Assembly: GCA_964452775.1 (NCBI GenBank)
Contig: CAYVQP010000011.1
Coordinates: forward strand, 1 to 64,000
Direction: 5' to 3'
Origin: JACKCB01 sp964452775
GTDB lineage: Bacteria; Chloroflexota; Anaerolineae; Promineifilales; Promineifilaceae
DNA length: 64,000 nt
Shown here: positions 16,254 through 23,549 of the stretch, piece by piece
Layout of the letters: each line of letters begins with the position of its first letter
How positions within the stretch are numbered: position 1 is the stretch's first letter
Notes under the pieces: model-generated
Seen by the model: the letters and a program-made list of their open reading frames with translations, nothing else
Told to the model about the DNA's origin: nothing
Database searches by the model: none
Position numbers and translations under genes: made by a program

Positions 16254-16685
16254 ATGCAGAAAACGTACTGGACAAAACCGGCCGATGTAGAGCGGCGTTG
16301 GTACGTGGTCGATGCCGAAGGCAAGAATCTTGGCCGGCTGGCATCCCAGATTGCGGCCATTCTGCGCGGCAAGCACAAGGCCACATTCAACCCGTCCGTG
16401 GACACGGGCGATTACGTGGTGGTGGTCAATGCGGACAAGATCGCCGTAACCGGCCGGCGCGCTGAGCAGAAGCGCTACTATCGCCATTCCGGCTACATGG
16501 GCGGCCTGAAGGAGATCACCCTGCGCGATCAACTGGAGCAGCATCCTACCCGCGTTCTGCATGCGGCCGTGCGCGGAATGTTGCCCAAGAATACGCTGGG
16601 CCGGCAGATGATCAAGAAGCTGAAGTTATATGCGGGTCCGGAGCATCCGCACGAGGCCCAACAGCCGACGACGCTGGAGCTCTAA
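16254..16685 (+). CDS. rplM: 50S ribosomal protein L13
   Basis: 143 residues from ATG 16254 (MQKTYWTKPADVERRWYVVD). Conserved GKHKATFNPSVDTGDYVVVVNADKI and the AVRGMLPKNTLGRQMIKKL motif. In-frame codons back to 16143 show no family similarity. It pairs with rpsI as the usual L13-S9 unit. Confidence 0.96.
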   Translation: MQKTYWTKPADVERRWYVVDAEGKNLGRLASQIAAILRGKHKATFNPSVDTGDYVVVVNADKIAVTGRRAEQKRYYRHSGYMGGLKEITLRDQLEQHPTRVLHAAVRGMLPKNTLGRQMIKKLKLYAGPEHPHEAQQPTTLEL

Positions 16686-16697
16686 AAGGGAGAAGGA

Positions 16698-17105
16698 ATG
16701 GAAGAATCAACACGCTATTACGAAGGTATTGGCCGGCGGAAGCGATCTTCCGCTCGCGTGCGCATTTACCCGAACCCGAGCGAAGGGGTGACCTTTGTGG
16801 TCAACGGTAAGGATGTGCATGAATACTTCCCCCGCTTCGGCGACTATCAGACGCTGATCGGGCCGCTGGAGGACACATCGCTGGCCGGCAGAATGGCGGT
16901 TACGGTGCTGGTAAACGGCGGCGGGATCACCGGCCAAACAGCGGCCGTCCGGCTTGGGCTGGCCCGCGCGCTGGTCACTTATGATGAGAACCTGCGCGGC
17001 CAGTTGCGGAGTTTCGGGCATCTGACCCGCGACCCGCGCATCAAGGAGCGCAAGAAGCCTGGTTTGAAGCGGGCCCGCAAGGCGCCGACCTACACCAAGC
17101 GTTAA
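16698..17105 (+). CDS. rpsI: 30S ribosomal protein S9
   Basis: 135 residues. GIGRRKRSSARVRIYP at the N-terminus, GGGITGQTAAVRLGLARAL in the middle and the diagnostic tail KPGLKRARKAPTYTKR, whose last residues touch P-site tRNA. It is the last gene of the translation cluster. Confidence 0.97.
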   Translation: MEESTRYYEGIGRRKRSSARVRIYPNPSEGVTFVVNGKDVHEYFPRFGDYQTLIGPLEDTSLAGRMAVTVLVNGGGITGQTAAVRLGLARALVTYDENLRGQLRSFGHLTRDPRIKERKKPGLKRARKAPTYTKR

Positions 17106-17218
17106 TATTGCCGCCGGCGGCGCGAGCAGCCTATCATGCTCGCATTGGAAGCAGGCAATAGCGCCCGGCGCGAATTTCCCGGCGCCGGGAGCATGGTTAA
17201 TCAATTGAGCTAAAATAG

Positions 17219-17254
17219 AAGGGCGAGTTCCGGTTGACTCGCCCTTTTTGTTTT
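17219..17254 (+). terminator. Intrinsic terminator of the ribosomal cluster
   Basis: GGGCGAGT (17221-17228) and ACTCGCCC (17237-17244) form an 8-bp GC-rich stem, extended by flanking A-T pairs, with an 8-nt loop. TTTTTGTTTT (17245-17254) follows. It lies 114 bp after rpsI and 11 bp before the next start codon. Confidence 0.9.
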
Positions 17255-17265
17255 AGCATCTGCAA

Positions 17266-18753
17266 GTGAGCGATTGGATGGCGGGTATTACGATTGTGGG
17301 ATTAGGGCCGGGTGACGGTAACTTGCTGACCCGGCAGGCGTGGCAGGTGATTTCGCGCGCGCCCGTCGTCTACCTGCGCACCGCTCGCCACCCGGCTGTC
17401 GCCGACCTGCCTTCGGAGGTGGAGCGGCGTTCGTTCGATGAGGTGTACGACCGGGCGGACGACTTTTCACAGGTCTACAGCCGGATTGCCGGGGAAGTGC
17501 TGCGCCTCGGACAAGAGCCGCACGGGGTTATCTATGCGGTGCCCGGCGACCCGCATGTGGGCGAATCAACCGTCAGCCGGATCCTGGCAGGAGCCGCGGA
17601 GTTGGCCATCCCAGTCAGCGTCATTTCGGGTATGAGCTTCGTGGAGCCGGTGTTGCGGGCTGTTGGGGTGGATGGGATGACCGGCCTGCAATTGTTCGAT
17701 GCGATTGAGGTCGCCGGCTATCTCTACCCGCCCGTCAATCCCAACCTGCCGCTGATCCTGGGGCAGGTGTACAGCCGGCTGCTGGCCGGGGACCTGAAGC
17801 TTACCCTGATGGCCGTCTATCCGGCGGAGCATGAGGTGGTCTTGGTGCACGGGGCAGGCGCAACGGGCGAGCAGGTGGAGCGCATGCCGCTCTATGCGCT
17901 GGACCACAGCCGGCAGATTGACCACCTGACGACGCTTTACGTGCCGGGCCTGCCGGCGGCGGTCTCGCTGCCCGCGCTTGCCGAAGCGATTGCCGTCTTG
18001 CGCAGTCCCGAGGGCTGTCCCTGGGATCAGGAACAAAGCTCACAGTCGTTGCGGGAAGGCTTTCTGGAAGAGGTGAGCGAAGCGCTGGCGGCTATTGACC
18101 AGCAGGATAAGGTCAGCCTGCGGGAAGAATTGGGCGACGTGCTCTTGCACATCGTCATGCAGGCGCAAATCGCCCAGGAGGAAGAGCTGTTCGGGCTGAC
18201 GGACATCATCGGCGGCATTTATGCCAAGATCAAGCGCCGGCACCCGCATGTCTGGGGCGATTGGGAAGCCTCCAGCGCCGCCGAGGTGATCGCCAATTGG
18301 GAGGCAATGAAGGCGGAGGAGCGGGGAGATGCCGGCCGGCAATCGCTGTTGGACAACATCCCGATCACGCTGCCGGCTCTGGCTCGTTCGCAAAAAATCC
18401 AAAATCGGATAAAAAAGGTGGGCTTCGATTGGCCGGCAGTCAGTGGTGTGGTTGCCAAGGTGCATGAGGAAATAGCCGAGTTGCAAGCAACGACCGGTCC
18501 GGATGATAGATTTCAAGAGCTGGGCGACCTCTTGTTTGCGGTAGTCAATTGGGCGCGATGGCTGGATGTTGACGCCGAAAGCGCCTTGAGGGAAGCGAAT
18601 TTGCGCTTTACGGAACGATTTCGCCTTGTGGAGGGGCTGGCAGTCGAGAAGGGGTGGGAACTTGCCGAGGTTGGCCTCGACGCTTTAGAGATGATGTGGC
18701 AGGAAGCTAAGCGACAAATCAGAGCATCCGCAGCGCAGGAGGATGCCGCATGA
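17266..18753 (+). CDS. mazG: YabN/MazG-type fusion: SAM-methylase-like domain plus nucleoside triphosphate pyrophosphohydrolase
   Basis: 495 residues. Residues 1-220 resemble a tetrapyrrole (corrin/porphyrin) methylase fold (ITIVGLGPGDGNLLTRQAW, YAVPGDPHVGESTV). Residues 240-495 carry tandem MazG domains: CPWDQEQSSQSLREGFLEEVSE, EELGDVLLHIVMQAQIA, then EIAELQ and QELGDLLFAVVNWARWL, with the acidic metal-binding E-E-x-x-E and D positions. MazG hydrolyses (d)NTPs to monophosphates and can lower (p)ppGpp or clean damaged nucleotides. This is the Bacillus YabN layout. GTG 17266 is used; ATG 17278 is an alternative. It overlaps the next gene by ATGA. Confidence 0.92.
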   Translation: MSDWMAGITIVGLGPGDGNLLTRQAWQVISRAPVVYLRTARHPAVADLPSEVERRSFDEVYDRADDFSQVYSRIAGEVLRLGQEPHGVIYAVPGDPHVGESTVSRILAGAAELAIPVSVISGMSFVEPVLRAVGVDGMTGLQLFDAIEVAGYLYPPVNPNLPLILGQVYSRLLAGDLKLTLMAVYPAEHEVVLVHGAGATGEQVERMPLYALDHSRQIDHLTTLYVPGLPAAVSLPALAEAIAVLRSPEGCPWDQEQSSQSLREGFLEEVSEALAAIDQQDKVSLREELGDVLLHIVMQAQIAQEEELFGLTDIIGGIYAKIKRRHPHVWGDWEASSAAEVIANWEAMKAEERGDAGRQSLLDNIPITLPALARSQKIQNRIKKVGFDWPAVSGVVAKVHEEIAELQATTGPDDRFQELGDLLFAVVNWARWLDVDAESALREANLRFTERFRLVEGLAVEKGWELAEVGLDALEMMWQEAKRQIRASAAQEDAA

Positions 18754-19403
18754 GTGCGATGGCGATTGTCAGCTTGATTGTGCTGATTCTGGCAATCCTC
18801 TGCTTTGTGGCCGCGATTACCTCGGCAATCGGCGCGCTGCAATCACGCTCTCAGTCAACGCGTGTAACCTACGGCGTGGGCCGGCAAGATGCGCGGCGCT
18901 CGATGCGCATCGGCCTCTTGCGAAGCATAGGCATCGCCTTCGTGGGCGTGATCCTGTTGGGCGTGTTCGGCCTGACGCGCATGACGGGTGACCCGGCGGT
19001 AACCGGATCAGGTACACGTGCGCCGGCGTTTTTTCCTACGCGGGCTGTCGCTACGGAGAGTGTCGCGCCGGCGGGAACGCCCACCGTCACCCCGATTTCG
19101 CTGCCGACAGGGACCGCCACTTTGCCGCCGGAGCCCAGCGCCACCATCCCGCCCCCCACCGCGACGCTGTCTCCTACTGCCACTGCGACGCCGCCTCCCT
19201 CAGCCGTGGTCAGCAGCGAGGTCGGGCTTTATCTACGTGAGGCTCCCGGCGGGACGCAGCAGCTGGAATTGTTGCCCGTGGGGACGGTGCTGATATTGTT
19301 GGCCGGACGCACCTCCTTCGAAGGGGAGGAATGGCAGCAGGTGCGCACCCCTTCCGGCCTGGAAGGGTGGGTGGCGGTGCAGTATATTACGTATCAGCAG
19401 TAA
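18750..19403 (+). CDS. Membrane-anchored protein with Pro/Thr-rich stalk and C-terminal SH3-like domain
   Basis: 217 residues. Two hydrophobic segments (about 5-28 and 53-75) are followed by an 80-residue low-complexity linker rich in T, P and A (repeats of the TPT/TAT kind). A C-terminal domain (VGLYLREAPGGTQQLELLPV, EEWQQVRTPSGLEGWV) has the pattern of bacterial SH3 (SH3_3) domains. The likely topology puts the SH3 domain outside the cell, perhaps touching the wall or envelope. Coupled to mazG by a 4-bp overlap. Its last 17 bp overlap the end of the convergent ABC exporter gene. Confidence 0.8.
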   Translation: MSAMAIVSLIVLILAILCFVAAITSAIGALQSRSQSTRVTYGVGRQDARRSMRIGLLRSIGIAFVGVILLGVFGLTRMTGDPAVTGSGTRAPAFFPTRAVATESVAPAGTPTVTPISLPTGTATLPPEPSATIPPPTATLSPTATATPPPSAVVSSEVGLYLREAPGGTQQLELLPVGTVLILLAGRTSFEGEEWQQVRTPSGLEGWVAVQYITYQQ

Positions 19404-21222
19404 CTGCCTTCAAGTAGTGCGATTCCCGCCGCTCGATGTAGGCGAGCGACTGATGCCGGAAGTAGGTGTCATATAGCTCGGCATAGTGTCCCCCTTGCTG
19501 CAACAACGAGCGATGGCTGCCGGATTCGATGATCCGCCCCTTTTGAAGCACGATAATCCGATCCGCGTTGCGCACCGTTGACAGGCGGTGCGCAATGATG
19601 ATGGATGTGGTGTTGGCCATAATCAGCTTCAACGCCTGCTGAATCTGGCTCTCAGTGAAGGGATCAATGCTGGCCGTGGCCTCGTCCAGGATGAAGATGC
19701 GCGGCCCCTGTACCAGCACCCTCACCAGAGCGACGAGCTGGCGCTGGCCCATAGACAGCCGGCTACCCCGCTCACCTACCTCGCTATCCAACCCGTTCGG
19801 CAAGGTCTCCAACCATTCGCCGCCCCCAATGCGATGGGCCATCGCGGAGATCTCCTCGTCCGTCGCTTCCGGCCGGCCATAGCGGATGTTGTCTGCGATG
19901 GTCCCGGCGAACAGAAACGGCACCTGCGACACAATCCCCAGTCGCTGCCGGTAGCTGGCCAGGTCCAGGGAGCGGATGTCGCGTCCGTCCACCAGGATGC
20001 GCCCCTCCTGAAACTCGTAGAAACGAGCTACCAGCTTGATGATGCTTGACTTGCCGGCCCCCGTATGCCCGACCAGGGCGATGCTCTCCCCCGGCTGGAC
20101 GGTCAGCGAGAAGTCGGTTAGCACCTGCTCTTGCTCGGAGTAACGAAAGCTGACCCGGTCGAAGACCAACGCCCCGTTGATGACTGTCACCGGCTCGTCT
20201 GCAATCTGTTGCACATACGGCTCCGCGTCCATCAGGGCAAACATGCGCTCGACGGCGGATAGGCCGGCCTGGAACTGGCTCCAGAAGGCGGAGATGTTGA
20301 TCACCGGGAACCAGAAGCGGTCTACGGTGGCCACAAAGAGATACCAGGCGCTGATCGAAATAATGCCGGCGACCGCCGCCCGGCCGCCAAAAAAGACCAG
20401 CGCCGCGGTGGCCACCCCGGCCAATATGTTCAGCGTAGGGAAGATGTTAGCCAGCACAAAGCCGCGCCGTAGATTGACATCATAAGACTGGGCGTTGACG
20501 GCGATAAACTCGCCGTGAATCGCCGCTTCCTGGCGGAAATTCTTGGCCACGCTGATGCCGGTCACTGCCTCTTGAATAGCCTTGTTCACCTCGCCCATAG
20601 CTCGCGAACCCTGACGGGTCACCCGGCGGGCAATGTTGCGGAAACTGACCGCTACCAGCGAAACAAAAGGGGCCACAACGATCACAGCTACTGTCAGGGG
20701 GATGTTAATTGTGGCCAGGATAATCAGCAGAATCAACGCAGTCACTACCTGGTTGATGACGTCGGTTGCCAGGGTGATAACCTGTCCAAACTCCTCCGAG
20801 TCGCTGGTGATGCGGCTGACTACGCGGCCGGAGCTGAATTCATCGTAAAAGGACAGGTCTTGCCGGGCGGCGGCGGCAAAGGCGTCTACGCGCATGGCCA
20901 GGGTAACGTCCGCAATCACTTCGGAGGTCAACCGGCGGCGCACCCAGTTCACCAACCAGTTGCCGACGCCGATGGCGAAGATGGCGACGACGAGCGCGAT
21001 CAACAAAAGGTCGCCGGTGGAGCTTTCGTAGGCGTTCAGGCCAGCGGAGACGATGAGCGGGACGACCGCTCCCATCACGGCCATCAGCGTAATGCTGATT
21101 GTGATTACCACGACCTTGCGGTTGTAGACCCGGAAATAGTCGAGGATGCGCCGCACCAGTTCGCGATCGCTATATTGCCGGTCGTAAGCCTCTGCTTCGA
21201 GGCCGCGCATGACAGCTGCCAT
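19387..21222 (-). CDS. ABC exporter, fused membrane and ATPase domains
   Basis: 611 residues. The N-terminal part (about 40-320) has the six-helix type-1 exporter region. The nucleotide-binding domain holds Walker A GHTGAGKSS, the Q-loop in GIVSQVPF, the signature LSMGQRQL, Walker B IFILDEATASID and the H-loop IIIAHRLST. Such half-transporters dimerise to export lipids, drugs or peptides; the substrate is not predictable. The start is preceded by AAGGAAG, and the gene follows arginase by 9 bp on the same strand, so they are probably co-transcribed. Confidence 0.9.
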   Translation of the reverse strand: MAAVMRGLEAEAYDRQYSDRELVRRILDYFRVYNRKVVVITISITLMAVMGAVVPLIVSAGLNAYESSTGDLLLIALVVAIFAIGVGNWLVNWVRRRLTSEVIADVTLAMRVDAFAAAARQDLSFYDEFSSGRVVSRITSDSEEFGQVITLATDVINQVVTALILLIILATINIPLTVAVIVVAPFVSLVAVSFRNIARRVTRQGSRAMGEVNKAIQEAVTGISVAKNFRQEAAIHGEFIAVNAQSYDVNLRRGFVLANIFPTLNILAGVATAALVFFGGRAAVAGIISISAWYLFVATVDRFWFPVINISAFWSQFQAGLSAVERMFALMDAEPYVQQIADEPVTVINGALVFDRVSFRYSEQEQVLTDFSLTVQPGESIALVGHTGAGKSSIIKLVARFYEFQEGRILVDGRDIRSLDLASYRQRLGIVSQVPFLFAGTIADNIRYGRPEATDEEISAMAHRIGGGEWLETLPNGLDSEVGERGSRLSMGQRQLVALVRVLVQGPRIFILDEATASIDPFTESQIQQALKLIMANTTSIIIAHRLSTVRNADRIIVLQKGRIIESGSHRSLLQQGGHYAELYDTYFRHQSLAYIERRESHYLKAVTADT

Positions 21223-21231
21223 GATGCTTCC

Positions 21232-22125
21232 TTAGAGTATCCGTTGACCCAGCAGCGAGGCCACCAGCCCGACCGCCAGTTCCGCGGTACGGTTGCCGCT
21301 GTCCAGTATGGGGTTGATTTCTACGACGTCCACGGAGCGCACCCGGCCGGAGTCGCCCAGGATTTCCATCAGCAGATGCGCTTCGCGATAGGTGAGGCCG
21401 CCCGGCACCGGCGTGCCCACGCCCGGCGCTTCGTCCGGGTCCAGGCAATCCATGTCCAGGCTGACGTGCAGGTGGGGTAGATGGCGCAAGCGCTCCATCG
21501 CCCGCCGAGCGATGGCCGCCATACCCATTTCGTCCACGTGACGCATGGTGTAGATGCTGATGCCGCTCTTCAGCAATCGCCGGCGCTCTTCATCGTCCAG
21601 ATCCCGGGTTCCGATTTGCACAATCTGGGCCGGGCTTGCTTTGGGGCCGGGAAAGCCGGCGTTTACCAGCGGCTCCGCGCCGTCGCCGATGATGGCCGCC
21701 ACCGGCATCCCATGTATGTTACCACTGGGCGAGCTTTCAACGTTGTTGAAGTCCCCATGCGCGTCCACCCAGATGACGCCGACGGGATCGCAGCGGGCAG
21801 CGGCGGCAATTGTGCCGATGCTGATGCTGTGATCGCCGCCCAAAAAGATGCCGAAGCGATTGTCGGCGACACAGTCGCGGGCCAACTCATAGATGGACTG
21901 GCAGACCCCGGCCACGGCGCGCATGCGGCCTTCAGCGCTGCCGACGACCTCTTCTTCCGGATTCGGCACCGGCACGTTGCCCAGGTCTGTCACGTGATAA
22001 CCGAGGCGTTCCAGGCGACCCTGCAAGCCGGCGTAACGGATAGCGCTTGGTCCCATGTCCACCCCTCGCCGGCTCTGGCCCAGGTCCATCGGGACGCCAA
22101 TGATGCGCACTTCTTGATTCAGCAT
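21232..22125 (-). CDS. rocF: Arginase
   Basis: 297 residues, normal for arginase. The binuclear manganese site is complete: GGDHSIS, DAHGDFN, and SLDMDCLDPDEAPGVGTPVPGG, with substrate-binding SGNIHGMP. It cleaves arginine to ornithine and urea in the cytosol. GAAAGG precedes ATG 22125. Agmatinase is less likely because the SGNxHGMP and VPGGLTYREA segments favour arginase. The upstream region contains inverted repeats. Confidence 0.92.
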   Translation of the reverse strand: MLNQEVRIIGVPMDLGQSRRGVDMGPSAIRYAGLQGRLERLGYHVTDLGNVPVPNPEEEVVGSAEGRMRAVAGVCQSIYELARDCVADNRFGIFLGGDHSISIGTIAAAARCDPVGVIWVDAHGDFNNVESSPSGNIHGMPVAAIIGDGAEPLVNAGFPGPKASPAQIVQIGTRDLDDEERRRLLKSGISIYTMRHVDEMGMAAIARRAMERLRHLPHLHVSLDMDCLDPDEAPGVGTPVPGGLTYREAHLLMEILGDSGRVRSVDVVEINPILDSGNRTAELAVGLVASLLGQRIL

Positions 22126-22138
22126 GCGGCCTTTCTGT

Positions 22139-22419
22139 AAGATTCCCGGAAACTTGTTTCAAGATTCCCGGAAACTACTCATCGGTTATTGGTACACGTG
22201 ACCTTCAGTTTCCGGGAATCTGCAGCAATCNNNNNNNNNNNNNNNNNNNNNNNNNNNNNNNNNNNNNNNNNNNNNNNNNNNNNNNNNNNNNNNNNNNNNN
22301 NNNNNNNNNNNNNNNNNNNNNNNNNNNNNNGTTTCCGGGAATCTGTAGCTGTCTGTTTAAGATTCCCGGAAACTGTTCATCAGATATTGGTGTACGTGCT
22401 GGTCAGTTTCCGGGAATCT
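22139..22419. repeat. Array of inverted-repeat units (arm AGATTCCCGGAAACT), interrupted by an assembly gap
   Basis: Six copies of a 15-bp arm occur: forward at 22139-22155, 22161-22176 and 22359-22374, and reverse (AGTTTCCGGGAATCT) at 22207-22221, 22331-22344 and 22405-22419. Two complete units of exactly 61 bp (22161-22221 and 22359-22419) have 16 + 30 + 15 layout and similar 30-bp centres (both contain TCATC, TATTGGT and ACGTG). Each arm is itself a near-palindrome around TTCCCGGAA. It lies between arginase and trmB and contains no gene. A mobile or REP-like element, or a regulatory array, is possible. Confidence 0.85.
22231..22330. other. Assembly gap (100 N)
   Basis: Exactly 100 N, so a placeholder for unknown length. 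It falls inside the inverted-repeat array, and the repetitive sequence is probably what broke the assembly. Confidence 0.98.
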
Positions 22420-22492
22420 ACAGCATTCTACGCAATTGTCGCCCATCCATTCTGAAGTCGCAAATACTCTCCCCTAGGCGGGGTAGCTAAGC

Positions 22493-22498
22493 TATAAT
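22493..22498 (+). promoter_or_regulatory. -10 box placing trmB as possibly leaderless
   Basis: A perfect TATAAT ends 7 bp before the ATG of trmB (22506). No -35 match stands out, though CCCCTAGGCGGGG just upstream forms a small hairpin. If used, transcription would start at or within a base of the start codon. Confidence 0.4.
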
Positions 22499-22505
22499 CG
22501 CCCCG

Positions 22506-23525
22506 ATGTCAGCAACCTTACTTGACGCCCGCCGGCAGGCCTGGCCGACTGATTGGGTGAAGGTCTTCGGTCGCGATGCCCCGCTGTGGATTGAAATTGG
22601 TTTCGGAAACGGTCAATTTCTGACTGAGCTGGCCCAAAGACGACCCGAAGTCAATCTACTTGGCTTTGAAATCTCAATGCCTTCCCTGCGGCGGACTCAA
22701 CGACGATCGGAACTGGCTCAGCTGACCAACGTACGCCTGCTGAGTTGCGGTGGTGTATATGCGCTTTGGGCGCTCTGCGCGCCGGCGTCGGTCGAGGCGT
22801 TGTTCATCAATTTTCCCGACCCCTGGCACAAGGCGGATCATAATCATCGCCGCTTGATTAATGATCGCTTTCTCTGCCTGGCAGCGACCCGGCTTCGCCC
22901 GCAGGCCCGGCTGGAGATCGCGACCGATCACGCCGAATATGCCCAGGTGATCGCCGCTTGTCTGGGTCGCAGCGAATATTTCGCCGGCCGGCTGCAAACG
23001 CCCTGGGCAACTACCGACCCGCAGCGCACCACGACCAAGTACGAGCAAATTGCGCTGGAAGCCGGACGCCCCTGCTATTACTTCAACTGGCAGCGAAACC
23101 GGCGAGCGATTCAAGACGCGTTTCCCGCGCCACTGGAGATAGAAATGCCGCATGTCATTGTCGCCTCGCCCCTGTCTGTGGCGGAAATCGTGGAGCGTTT
23201 CCGGCCCCTGGATTGGGAAGGGAATGGAGTGCAGGGGCGGTTTGTTGACCTGTGGCAATCCTACCGCAACGACGCCTTCCTGATTGATGCCTACGTCAGT
23301 GAGGAGCCCTTCTCGCAACGGGTGGCTCTGATCGTGCGGCCCCGGGGAGGCGATTTACAGGAACTGATTGTGCTTCCGCATGAGCTTGGCTTTCCCCGGT
23401 CAACTGCCGGCATTCACCTGGCAATTGCCGCGCTGACTCGTTGGTTGCTCTCCTTACATCCGGATATGCGGGTCAAACAAGACAATCTGCAGGCAAGCGA
23501 TGTTACAATCCGGGGAGTGTCATGA
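22506..23525 (+). CDS. trmB: tRNA (guanine-N7-)-methyltransferase with C-terminal extension
   Basis: 339 residues against about 210-240 in E. coli and Bacillus. The SAM-binding motif LWIEIGFGNGQFL and the signature FINFPDPWHKADHNHRRL are clear, as is the substrate motif around TKYEQIALEAG. The enzyme makes m7G46 in tRNA variable loops. Residues about 215-339 form an extra domain; long C-terminal regions are known in thermophile-type TrmB such as Aquifex. No Shine-Dalgarno sequence is visible, fitting a leaderless start. Confidence 0.92.
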   Translation: MSATLLDARRQAWPTDWVKVFGRDAPLWIEIGFGNGQFLTELAQRRPEVNLLGFEISMPSLRRTQRRSELAQLTNVRLLSCGGVYALWALCAPASVEALFINFPDPWHKADHNHRRLINDRFLCLAATRLRPQARLEIATDHAEYAQVIAACLGRSEYFAGRLQTPWATTDPQRTTTKYEQIALEAGRPCYYFNWQRNRRAIQDAFPAPLEIEMPHVIVASPLSVAEIVERFRPLDWEGNGVQGRFVDLWQSYRNDAFLIDAYVSEEPFSQRVALIVRPRGGDLQELIVLPHELGFPRSTAGIHLAIAALTRWLLSLHPDMRVKQDNLQASDVTIRGVS

Positions 23526-23549
23526 CTTCCGCTGTCCTGAGAAACGCGC

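Noticed and set aside
20515..22140. Two long forward open frames antisense to the ABC exporter and arginase
   Set aside because: No domain, and both opposing genes have complete catalytic motifs; explained by codon bias of the real strand.
22139..22419. CRISPR array
   Set aside because: Arms alternate in orientation, the centres of the units are similar to each other, and there are no cas genes; this is an inverted-repeat element.
22189..22455. Small forward frame across the gap and repeats
   Set aside because: It consists of repeat sequence and N; no domain or ribosome-binding site.
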